From NCBI GenBank assembly GCA_009835515.1, contig VXXH01000634.1, positions 1 to 11,531 of the forward strand: DNA of 11,531 nucleotides, in the 5' to 3' direction. The notes under the pieces are model-generated. The model had not been told where the DNA came from, made no database searches, and worked only from the letters and a program-made list of their open reading frames with translations. This stretch comes from Candidatus Poribacteria bacterium. Its GTDB lineage: Bacteria; Poribacteria; WGA-4E; WGA-3G. Numbering within the stretch: the first letter of the stretch is position 1; every line of letters starts with the position of its first letter. Shown here in pieces: positions 1-6,706 of the stretch. Both the position numbers and the translations under genes were made by a program.

Positions 1-975
1 TTAAGGTGACACGCTTTTTGCACAACGGAATCCAAGAGCACCGATGCCCGCATACGCTGGACTTGTCCCGTGGCGGTTTGAAGCGCGCAACCACTCAGGT
101 TCACTGTTCCACCCGCCACCTCGGATGACGCGGAAGTCTACAATGTTCTCAAAGTCGTTGACAATCTCCTCAACATTATCCGCGCCTGCAGTCGGGTTTC
201 GGCGTGGAGAATTAGCGTAGAAATCAGCCTCGTATCCATCAAGACACCATTCCCACACGTTACCCGCGATGTCATGTACACCATAGTCGTTCGGCGGATA
301 CTCGCCGACTGGGGTTGTCTCACCAAGTTTTTTACCGTAGTTTGCCCTATTGAAATTAATGCCGTTGCCCCACGGATACTGTTTTTTCTTTAATCCACCC
401 CGCGCCGCTTTCTCCCATTCCGCCTCCGTCGGTAAACGCTTGTCTACCCAAACAGCGTAAGCCATCGCTGCATACCAACTCACATAACGTACTGGCTGGT
501 CGCGCTCACCAAGAGGGAAATTATTTCCATTCCAGTCCAGCAAGTACTTACCATCGTGGAACTTTTCATTAATCTGTTCTTTCTGCCACGCTGGATTCGC
601 AAGAACGAAATCCTTAAATTCGCCGTTGGTTATCTCGTTCGCGTCTATGTAAAATGCGTCAAGGTGAACGGTATGCACCGGCTGTTCGTCGTTATCAGCG
701 TCACCATCATTGCTACCCATCTGAAATTCGCCTTCTATAATCAGAACCATTCCATCCGGGATAATCGGTTCAAGAGCGGGTTCCGGTACTGGTTCAGGTA
801 CAGGTTCAGGTACGGGTTCAAGTACTGATGTACTACTCTCAGTACTTGTTGGATCTGCGCGCATCAGTTCCACCGGACCAACTTCCTCGTCCTCTTCACG
901 TTGCCCACAACTGACTATGTAAATAGTTAAAAAACATATAAGTGCCAAACCGAACAGTCTAAATAAGATTTTCAT
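1..975 (-). CDS. FGE/SUMF-fold lipoprotein, catalytic cysteines absent
   Basis: Probable outer-membrane or periplasm-facing lipoprotein of the formylglycine-generating-enzyme (sulfatase-modifying factor) fold. The N-terminus is a hydrophobic signal (about residues 4-22) ending in the lipobox-like I-V-S-C, followed by an acidic stretch and a Pro-Val-Pro-Glu linker (about 53-72). The FGE-sulfatase domain fills about 75-325: GMVLI, QMGS, EITNGEF, VSWYAAMAYAVW, RLPTEAEWEKAARGG, YPWGN, DYGVHDIAGNVWEW, VIRGGGW and GFRC. True FGEs carry a Cys pair just after the RGGS[FW] motif. Here that stretch reads NSEPEWLRASNR with no Cys, so oxidation of sulfatase cysteine is unlikely and a binding or other role is inferred. 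A TTG three bases upstream could also start it; I prefer the ATG at 975, with AAAGGA ten bases before it. It lies downstream of glnT, separated by the repeat array. Confidence 0.88.
   Translation of the reverse strand: MKILFRLFGLALICFLTIYIVSCGQREEDEEVGPVELMRADPTSTESSTSVLEPVPEPVPEPVPEPALEPIIPDGMVLIIEGEFQMGSNDGDADNDEQPVHTVHLDAFYIDANEITNGEFKDFVLANPAWQKEQINEKFHDGKYLLDWNGNNFPLGERDQPVRYVSWYAAMAYAVWVDKRLPTEAEWEKAARGGLKKKQYPWGNGINFNRANYGKKLGETTPVGEYPPNDYGVHDIAGNVWEWCLDGYEADFYANSPRRNPTAGADNVEEIVNDFENIVDFRVIRGGGWNSEPEWLRASNRHGTSPAYAGIGALGFRCAKSVSP
767..826 (-). repeat. 12-bp tandem repeat encoding the Pro-Glu linker
   Basis: Five 12-bp units on the plus strand begin at 767, 779, 791, 803 and 815 (type GGTTCAGGTACA). 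They encode the Val-Pro-Glu-Pro linker between the lipid anchor and the FGE-like domain. The unit is a multiple of three, so copy-number changes keep the frame. Such linkers commonly serve as spacers from the membrane. Confidence 0.8.
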
Positions 976-1013
976 CAAAATTATTTCCTTTATGCCAGCG
1001 TTACGCTCTTGCC

Positions 1014-1260
1014 GTAGGAACGAGCCGTGTCTGCAATCTTTGCTGTAGGAGCGAACTGTGCTCGCGATCGTGAAATAGTGCCTTTTTTGCGTAGGAGCGA
1101 ACTGTGCTCGCGACCCTCAATATCATCACCTTGCTGTAGGAGCGAGCTGTGCTCGCGATCTTCAATATCATCGCCTTGCTGTAGGAGCGAGCTGTGCTCG
1201 CGATCTTCAATATCATCGCCTTGCTGTAGGAGCGAGCTGTGCTCGCGATCTTCAATATCA
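1014..1260 (-). repeat. GTAG-type REP-like tandem array, six units, 45-bp period
   Basis: Units start at 1014 (decayed), 1045, 1091, 1136, 1181 and 1226, each opening on the plus strand with GTAGGAGCGA. The last four are spaced exactly 45 bp apart. Each has a 25-bp palindromic core and a 20-bp linker; the last is cut to 35 bp at 1260. The core holds a 6-bp stem with a 3-base loop, GCGAGC-TGT-GCTCGC (for example 1142-1156). The two units at 1045 and 1091 have GCGAAC in the left arm. A leading GTAG tetranucleotide followed by a palindrome is the signature of REP sequences mobilised by RAYT (TnpA-REP) transposases, and the core closely resembles Pseudomonas REPs. The array sits between glnT and the FGE-like gene, both minus strand. 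Confidence 0.85.
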
Positions 1261-2592
1261 ATAAACCTCCAAGTATTTATCAGTTTCCCACTGGCTGACA
1301 CTCAAGTGATAGTCGCGCCACTCCTCACGTTTCACCTGAACATAATAATCGGCGTACACTGTTCCAAGGGCGTTCTTGATCACTGCGTCCTGTTCAAGCG
1401 CGTCCGCAGCTGCGTCAAGTGTCGCCGGTAGGGAATCTATCCCGCGTCGCTGTAGTTCATCTTCTGATACTTCATAAAGGTTATCTTCGTTTTGCACGCC
1501 CGGATCAATCTGGTTTTCGATGCCATCCAGACCAGCTGCGAGTAGGACTGTTGCCGCAAGATAAGGGTTCGCTGCGCCGTCGCCTAAGCGGTTTTCGATG
1601 CGTCCCGGTGCTGGAATCCGAATCATCTGCGTCCGGTTGTTCGCACCGTAGGTGACATAAACGGGTGCCCACGATGAACCTGAACGCGGTGCCCGACGCA
1701 CTAAACGTTTGTAACTATTCACAAGTGGGTTTGTGACCGCCGTGACCGCTTGCGCATGTTTCAGGATACCACCAGTGAACCAATAGGCAAGTTGGGACAA
1801 GCCGTTTTTATCATTTTCATCAAGGAACAGGTTCGTTTCGTTCTTCGCATCCCAAAGGCTCATGTGAAAGTGTGCACCGTTGCCTGTCAGGTTCGTGAAC
1901 GGCTTCGGCATAAAGGTTGCCAGCAATCCTTGTTCCTCAGCGAGTGTTTTGACCATCCATTTGAAGAAGGTATGCCGATCGGCTGTCGTGAGTGCGTCCG
2001 AATAAGTCCAGTTCGTCTCAAACTGACAGGTTCCGTCTTCATGATCATTTGCGTACGGCTCCCACTCCAATTCCTGCATATATTTAATCAAGGTGGTCAT
2101 CATATCAAGATTGCGGTGCAATGCCCTTAAGTCATAGCACGGTTTATCTAAAGTGTCAAGTTTGTCCCACGGCGCGTAGGCACGCGACTCATCCTGTTTT
2201 AACAACATGAATTCCGCCTCAATGCCAACATTGAAGATATAACCTCTCTCCTTCGCTGCATCTAATTGACGCTGTAGAATTGTTCTCGGACAGTAGTGCC
2301 ACGCTTTACCTTCAACATACATATCCCCCGCTACCCATGCTATATTTTTCCGCCACGGTACAATTGTCAAGGAATTAAAGTCGGGGATGCTCGCCATTTC
2401 CGGGTCGTGCGGATATTGTCCTATCTCACCAGCGGCAAAGCCTCCGAAGCCTGCCCCCACCTCTGCCATATCTTCAAGGTGCGTCGATGGAATAACCTTT
2501 GCCTTCGGGGCACCGCTCATCTCAACAAAAGAGCAGAGGAAAAACTCGATACCATTCTCTTCAACAAAACGTTTGACCTGTTCTTGGGTCAT
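1258..2592 (-). CDS. glnT: Type III glutamine synthetase (GlnT-like glutamate-ammonia ligase)
   Basis: Cytoplasmic ATP-dependent ligase expected to form glutamine from glutamate and ammonia; closest by eye to the short type III/GlnT family of about 435-445 residues. From the ATG at 2592 it has 444 residues. Visible: N-terminal beta-grasp (1-95) with GAGFGGFA and the loop FVEMSGAPKAKVIP; the metal-ligand segment IEAEF (about 124-128); HEDGTCQFE (about 184-192); the ATP signature KPF-GNGAHFHMSLWD (about 230-248); then RRAPRSGSSWAP and RIENRLGDGAANPYLA. NLYEV near 371-375 lies where the adenylylated Tyr of type I enzymes sits. The start at 2592 is chosen for GGGAG nine bases upstream and family length; an in-frame ATG at 2700 would add 36 unrelated-looking residues. 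The loop has Glu where many ammonia-using enzymes have Asp. Gamma-glutamyl ligation to another amine is the alternative. The TGA stop lies in the tail of the repeat array. Confidence 0.87.
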   Translation of the reverse strand: MTQEQVKRFVEENGIEFFLCSFVEMSGAPKAKVIPSTHLEDMAEVGAGFGGFAAGEIGQYPHDPEMASIPDFNSLTIVPWRKNIAWVAGDMYVEGKAWHYCPRTILQRQLDAAKERGYIFNVGIEAEFMLLKQDESRAYAPWDKLDTLDKPCYDLRALHRNLDMMTTLIKYMQELEWEPYANDHEDGTCQFETNWTYSDALTTADRHTFFKWMVKTLAEEQGLLATFMPKPFTNLTGNGAHFHMSLWDAKNETNLFLDENDKNGLSQLAYWFTGGILKHAQAVTAVTNPLVNSYKRLVRRAPRSGSSWAPVYVTYGANNRTQMIRIPAPGRIENRLGDGAANPYLAATVLLAAGLDGIENQIDPGVQNEDNLYEVSEDELQRRGIDSLPATLDAAADALEQDAVIKNALGTVYADYYVQVKREEWRDYHLSVSQWETDKYLEVY

Positions 2593-2741
2593 GAAATTGT
2601 TCTCCCATAGTTTGTGTAGGAGGTCATGCCTCGAAAGTGAGACGAAATACTCCCCAAAAGTCGCTTTTCCCAGAATACGAAGCGACCAATGTATTTTCAT
2701 AATGTAAAAAGACTACCTATAAAACGCCAAACCATGATAAC

Positions 2742-2769
2742 ATTATATCTGAAGCCCTGAAAATTTCAA
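2742..2769 (-). promoter_or_regulatory. Sigma70-type promoter for glnT
   Basis: On the minus strand, -35 TTGAAA (2764-2769) and a perfect -10 TATAAT (2742-2747) are separated by 16 bases. Transcription would begin near 2735. This leaves a leader of about 140 bases before the preferred glnT start at 2592, or about 35 bases before the ATG at 2700. Confidence 0.65.
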
Positions 2770-2792
2770 GGTTGATTTTAGTGTCAAGCTTA

Positions 2793-2852
2793 GGAGACTG
2801 ACAAGCTGCACCACTTTACAATACAGGTTTTGGAGACCGGCAAGCTGCACCA
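2793..2852 (+). repeat. Direct-repeat pair upstream of the GT-C gene
   Basis: Two 21-bp copies at 2793-2813 and 2832-2852 share 19 of 21 bases (GGAGAC..GCAAGCTGCACCA in outline), differing at two positions, and are 39 bp apart. The second ends just before the ribosome binding site (AAAGGAAAG, 2858-2866) of the plus-strand gene. They could be operator half-sites or copies of a dispersed intergenic repeat; the sequence alone does not decide. Confidence 0.6.
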
Positions 2853-2869
2853 GAACGAAAGGAAAGACG

Positions 2870-4408
2870 ATGGCATTTTTTTCCCGTTTTTATACAAAAG
2901 AGTCGCTTTTAATTGGTGTGTTAATTGTTGTCTATCTTTTACCAATATGGGTGTTTACTTATTTCCCAACACAAGATGGTGTGAGTCATGTTTATAATTC
3001 ACAGATCTTGACAGAATACAACAACCCTGAATATCAGTTTCGCGACTATTACGAAATTAATTGGTACCCCTTTCCGAACTGGCTCTCACACTTTTCGTTG
3101 GCAGTGTTAATGTTCATCTTTCCTGCTCTCATCGCCGAAAAAATCTTTCTGAGCCTCTATGTCATCCTCTTTCCACTCGCAATCTATTATTTCCTCAATG
3201 CTGTACAACACGGACGACATACCCTCGTCATACTGAGTTTCACCTTTGTTTACAATTATCTTTTTCTCATGGGCTTCTACAACTTTGCTATCAGCGTCCC
3301 CCTCTTTTTCCTCGCACTCGGCTATTGGTGGAAACATAAGGACGATTTGAACAGGAACCGTATCATTCTACTCAACCTACTCATCGTTATCACCTATTTT
3401 GCACATCTCATCTCTTACGCCTTCATCTTATTCTCTATCGCCTTGCTGGCACTTCTCCATTTCAAACGAGACTTCAAGCGAATCCTCATCACAGGGTGTT
3501 CCGTCTTACCCGCAGCCATGTTGCTGCTCGTCTACCTCCCCACCTCCGACTTATTGGCGGGAGAGCCTCCTGAATTTGGGTTCGGACGGGTCGGAGAACT
3601 GTTCGCAAATCTGATCGGTATGCACGTACTCGTCTCTTACACCGAACCGCCAAGTTGGATTTCTGTTACCGTCTCTGCTTTTCTGATCTTTCTCGTTGGC
3701 GTAACATTCTGGGAAAATAGAAAGGGCACCACAGCAGAACATCCCGACCAAAAAGCGTTTCTCTATCTCGCTGTAGTGCTTCTCGGTCTCTATTTTATTC
3801 TACCTAATTCCATCGGTCCCGGCGGTTGGGTCAATGACAGACTCGCTATTTTAGCCACCCTTGCTATATTTGCATGGTTTCGTGGATTCGACAACCTCCA
3901 ATGGAAACGCGCATTCACAGCGATCGTCACGCTGCTCGCGCTTGTTAACCTCGTTTATGTCGGTGTTCTATTCAAAAACCTTAACGTCGAAATCCGAGCG
4001 TTTAACGCTTTCGTTCAACGGGTTGAGAAAAACAGTGTTATCCTCCCACTTCACTTTGATCCGAGAGGTAGCTCCAAACGCGTCGGCATCTTTGTCAATG
4101 CTGCCAATTACTACTGCCTTGACAACGGTTGTATCAATCTTGGCAACTACGAAATACAGTTTGACTACTTTCCCGTCCGTTTCAACGCTGACTTTGAAAC
4201 GCCATTAGACGAAAAAGAGTGGGTGCAAATCGTCCATTGGCAGCCCGAAAAGATAGACCTCTGCGACTATGCTGACAATGTGGATTATCTATTGCTATGG
4301 GACATGCCAGACGAGCCTATCGTTGCTGAAGCGATTGAAGCGTGTTATACGTTGATTGCATCGGAAGGGGAGTTAAGACTCTACAAAGGACAGCGAACAG
4401 CGCGTTGA
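2870..4408 (+). CDS. Polytopic membrane protein, GT-C glycosyltransferase-like
   Basis: A 512-residue integral membrane protein with about ten hydrophobic helices. The first spans about 13-31, clusters follow through about 375, and a soluble C-terminal domain of about 130 residues comes last. A short loop after the first helix carries FPTQDGVSHVYNSQ, with D36 and H40; an acidic residue in the first extracytoplasmic loop is typical of GT-C enzymes, which transfer sugars from polyprenyl-phosphate donors. The C-terminal part has NAANYYCLDNGCINLGNYE, with two Cys that could form a disulfide outside the membrane. No family is recognised with certainty, so donor and acceptor are unknown. ATG at 2870 is preceded by AAAGGAAAG. 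It is the only plus-strand gene, diverging from glnT and converging with the barrel gene 21 bp away. No clear terminator is visible between the convergent genes. Confidence 0.75.
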   Translation: MAFFSRFYTKESLLIGVLIVVYLLPIWVFTYFPTQDGVSHVYNSQILTEYNNPEYQFRDYYEINWYPFPNWLSHFSLAVLMFIFPALIAEKIFLSLYVILFPLAIYYFLNAVQHGRHTLVILSFTFVYNYLFLMGFYNFAISVPLFFLALGYWWKHKDDLNRNRIILLNLLIVITYFAHLISYAFILFSIALLALLHFKRDFKRILITGCSVLPAAMLLLVYLPTSDLLAGEPPEFGFGRVGELFANLIGMHVLVSYTEPPSWISVTVSAFLIFLVGVTFWENRKGTTAEHPDQKAFLYLAVVLLGLYFILPNSIGPGGWVNDRLAILATLAIFAWFRGFDNLQWKRAFTAIVTLLALVNLVYVGVLFKNLNVEIRAFNAFVQRVEKNSVILPLHFDPRGSSKRVGIFVNAANYYCLDNGCINLGNYEIQFDYFPVRFNADFETPLDEKEWVQIVHWQPEKIDLCDYADNVDYLLLWDMPDEPIVAEAIEACYTLIASEGELRLYKGQRTAR

Positions 4409-4429
4409 GAACGGAATCCAAATGCTACT

Positions 4430-5635
4430 TCAATATTCTCCGCGGAGCGTGAGGGTTGCGATGGTATGCGTGTAATTGAGGAAATCGAGAAACGGATCTT
4501 CTTCGTTCGTTCGGTTTTGGGTCATCTGATAATCAGCGTTCAGTGTGAAATATTGGTTGAATTGACTGTTCAACTGCACATTCGCGCCTATCTGTGTATC
4601 TTGACGATTTGGTGCCTCTGCCGAGATAATTCCCGACTCGTCCAGAATCTGTCTGCCTTCAAACGCTACCCACAGCCTGGAGAGACGCAACCGAAGCCAC
4701 CGTCCGGTCTCAAGTCTGTAAAAGGAACTTGCTGCGACTTCAGTGCTGACAAAATTAAAGAAATCGACATTGGAGCGGTTCAGGAATAGGTTAATCTCCT
4801 CCTGAAACATGAACCGTTCAGTTGCCACCTGTATCAATTTCACAGCACCGATATGTCGCCAATCTTTTCGGCGTTCATTGTCTTCAAGTCCTGTTATACC
4901 TAAGATGAGGTTATTCAAATTGGTTTGGTAGCTGCCGTGTTCCATCCCGTATTCCAGTTTGCCGAGCATCTGTTTAAGGATCCCAAACTGCAGACGCGTC
5001 GTCACCTTATGGTTGTTAGAACCAACAAGTAGGAAGTCCTCTCTACGTGAGTCTTCATCGTCAAATCGGTGTAAGCGGAAATTATATTCCAGCACCCGTC
5101 CGAAGCGCAGACCGAGTTGCTGTTCTATGTTGTTATAGACATCCAAGGTGCGGACGAAACGTTGTAACTGATACGAAGCAACAAGCGGTGGTAAACTTGT
5201 AACAGGCTTAAAACTAAGTTCAGTTGAAAGCGTGTTACTGAACGCATCAAATTCGTTGAGTTTGCCTTCGGCACCGGTGTAGTTTTCAACTTGGGGCGTA
5301 TATTGTAATTTGACGCGAAGTTTATCGGCTATCGGTAAATCTCCGCCTAAGTTAACACCGAAGCGGTTAATCAAGCCTGAAAGTTGCGAATCGTCTTCTC
5401 CAGCGAGGCTGCTCGTGTACGGATCCACACTCAAACCGAGTTCAATATGATTGTTGAACGTGTTCGAGAGATGCGCATTGACTATCAATGCCGCGGACTC
5501 GGTTTCGGGCTTTTCAGGTTCCTTTTCAAGGAGACTCCGTCCAAGTTCGGTCTGAAGCTGCGCGCAGAGCGAACTCACTCCGAGATGTATAAAGGTGAGG
5601 AGACATAATCCGAAAAAGAGGAAGTTTTTTTTCAT
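4430..5635 (-). CDS. Putative outer-membrane beta-barrel protein
   Basis: A 401-residue secreted protein. The N-terminus (MKKNFLFFGLCLLTFIHLGVS) is a signal peptide with likely cleavage after Ala25 (LCA before QLQ); Leu before the Cys argues against a lipobox. After a short Glu/Lys-rich linker (35-46) the rest alternates polar and hydrophobic residues in strands of about ten with charged turns, for example LRVKLQYTPQVENY, LEYNFRLHRFD and TLNADYQMTQN. It ends in TLTLRGEY, an aromatic C-terminus as in many outer-membrane barrels. No specific family is recognised; porin-like or DUF-type barrels are possible. The ATG overlaps the stop of the upstream gene in an ATGA, implying translational coupling with the duplicated-domain proteins and thiG. 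Confidence 0.75.
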   Translation of the reverse strand: MKKNFLFFGLCLLTFIHLGVSSLCAQLQTELGRSLLEKEPEKPETESAALIVNAHLSNTFNNHIELGLSVDPYTSSLAGEDDSQLSGLINRFGVNLGGDLPIADKLRVKLQYTPQVENYTGAEGKLNEFDAFSNTLSTELSFKPVTSLPPLVASYQLQRFVRTLDVYNNIEQQLGLRFGRVLEYNFRLHRFDDEDSRREDFLLVGSNNHKVTTRLQFGILKQMLGKLEYGMEHGSYQTNLNNLILGITGLEDNERRKDWRHIGAVKLIQVATERFMFQEEINLFLNRSNVDFFNFVSTEVAASSFYRLETGRWLRLRLSRLWVAFEGRQILDESGIISAEAPNRQDTQIGANVQLNSQFNQYFTLNADYQMTQNRTNEEDPFLDFLNYTHTIATLTLRGEY

Positions 5636-6177
5636 TTGCTTTCTTCATCGCCTCCCCTATCATTACAAGACAGGGGGCTTTCGCGATCACCTCTCGTATG
5701 TTTTTTGTGGATTGCCTCTTGGATAATCCCCTCTATGTCAAGCCCAGGGAGTTTGTGAGGTTCAATCGCATAAATACCTGTTTTCTGTGAGCAAAGCCGG
5801 ATAAATCGCGGCATACCAGCAATACTCAGTTTATCCACGAGGGCTTCAAGTCCGAGTTTATGAAGGTCTTCATCTGAGATTTGCCGGATACGTGTTGCCA
5901 GTGGTTTCCCATTTTTAGAAACATAAGTTTTCAGTTTGGATATACGTTTCCGTTCCGCTTCTGCGTCCTTACCTGCTTGACGAATTTGTTCAACGAGAGT
6001 GTCAATATCTGGTAAATTATCCAGCCATTCATGCCGTTCAACCGAATAATCACCTGTGCATGGAGCCTGCATATTGATAATAAGAAAACGGGATGCTCCA
6101 ACTTTACCAAGTTTAGTTGTAAGAGCTTCGATCCCGAGATCATAAAGTTCACTATCTGTCATCTTTAGGATGCTCAC
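5632..6177 (-). CDS. Duplicated-domain protein of unknown function (paralogue 2)
   Basis: A 181-residue, probably cytoplasmic protein without signal or membrane segments. It contains two copies of a domain of about 45 residues: 7-52 (TDSELYDLGIEAL..LG..GASRFL..TGDYSVERHEWL) and 100-145 (SDEDLHKLGLEAL..L...GMPRFIRLC..TGIYAIEPHKL). Between them a charged helix (about 58-83, [25 protein letters not shown]) looks like a coiled coil. I do not recognise a named family and assign no function. It starts with GTG at 6177, supported by GGAGG eight bases upstream and by alignment to its neighbour. The tail after 150 is hydrophilic and differs from the paralogue. Its TGA stop overlaps the ATG of the barrel gene. 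Confidence 0.8.
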   Translation of the reverse strand: MSILKMTDSELYDLGIEALTTKLGKVGASRFLIINMQAPCTGDYSVERHEWLDNLPDIDTLVEQIRQAGKDAEAERKRISKLKTYVSKNGKPLATRIRQISDEDLHKLGLEALVDKLSIAGMPRFIRLCSQKTGIYAIEPHKLPGLDIEGIIQEAIHKKHTRGDRESPLSCNDRGGDEESK

Positions 6178-6184
6178 TGCTATT

Positions 6185-6190
6185 TGCCTC
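6185..6190 (-). promoter_or_regulatory. Strong ribosome binding site for the GTG-started paralogue
   Basis: On the minus strand AGGAGG lies eight bases before the GTG at 6177. It decides the start in favour of GTG over the in-frame ATG at 6162. It is the strongest Shine-Dalgarno in this operon; thiG and thiS have none that I can see. Confidence 0.75.
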
Positions 6191-6229
6191 CTGTAACCAC
6201 GTATTAGGCAGATAACAAAGATATTGTCT

Positions 6230-6706
6230 CTACGAGGCGCGTTTCTGTTTCGTCTCGTTGGTTTGTTCGATTAATTTGGGATTTTCGTACTGATCTACAG
6301 CGTAAACCCCGGTTCCCGGTTCACAGACTCTCAAGAAATGGGGCATCCCACCGAGTCCAAGCCTTTCTATAAGCAAGTCAAGCCCGATTCTATAAAGATC
6401 TTCGTCGGAAATCTCTTGGAGACGCTTTATTTGCGGTTTTCCATTGCCGCAAATATCGGTTTTCAGCTTGGCTATACGCTGATTCTCTATTTCTACTTCC
6501 TTATTAACCTGCCGAATTTGCTCAACAAGAGTGTCAATATCTGGTAAAGTGTCTAACCATTTATGTCTTTCGAGCGTGTAATTACCCGTCCGCGGCTCAA
6601 TCTGATTCAGGAACCGGGACGTGCCAATGGTGCCGAGATTATTAATAAGGGCATCAATACCGAGGTGATAAACCTCACTGTCTGTTCTCTTTTTAAGGAT
6701 TTTCAT
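6230..6706 (-). CDS. Duplicated-domain protein of unknown function (paralogue 1)
   Basis: A 158-residue paralogue of the following gene, about half identical by eye and with the same architecture. Domain copy one is about 8-51 ([36 protein letters not shown]). A charged coiled-coil-like helix runs about 58-82, opened by [12 protein letters not shown], which is identical in both paralogues. Copy two is about 99-142 ([35 protein letters not shown]). Copies one resemble each other across the two genes more than they resemble copies two, so the domain duplicated first and the gene afterwards. The ATG at 6706 overlaps the thiG stop as ATGA, and a 52-bp gap separates it from its paralogue. Function unknown; no signal peptide. 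Confidence 0.8.
   Translation of the reverse strand: MKILKKRTDSEVYHLGIDALINNLGTIGTSRFLNQIEPRTGNYTLERHKWLDTLPDIDTLVEQIRQVNKEVEIENQRIAKLKTDICGNGKPQIKRLQEISDEDLYRIGLDLLIERLGLGGMPHFLRVCEPGTGVYAVDQYENPKLIEQTNETKQKRAS

Noticed and set aside
1045..1260. CRISPR array
   Set aside because: The segments between palindromes are also repeated rather than unique spacers, there are no cas genes, and the core is a REP-type palindrome.
990..1431. Open reading frames through the repeat array on both strands
   Set aside because: The 45-bp unit is a multiple of three and stop-free in several frames, so long repetitive frames arise automatically. They lack ribosome binding sites and overlap glnT.
2593..2700. 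N-terminal extension of glnT from ATG 2700
   Set aside because: The 36 extra residues do not look like the family N-terminus and the ribosome binding site is weaker than GGGAG before 2592. Retained only as an alternative.
4409..4429. Bidirectional terminator between convergent genes
   Set aside because: Only 21 bp separate the stops and no stem with flanking T-run is visible.
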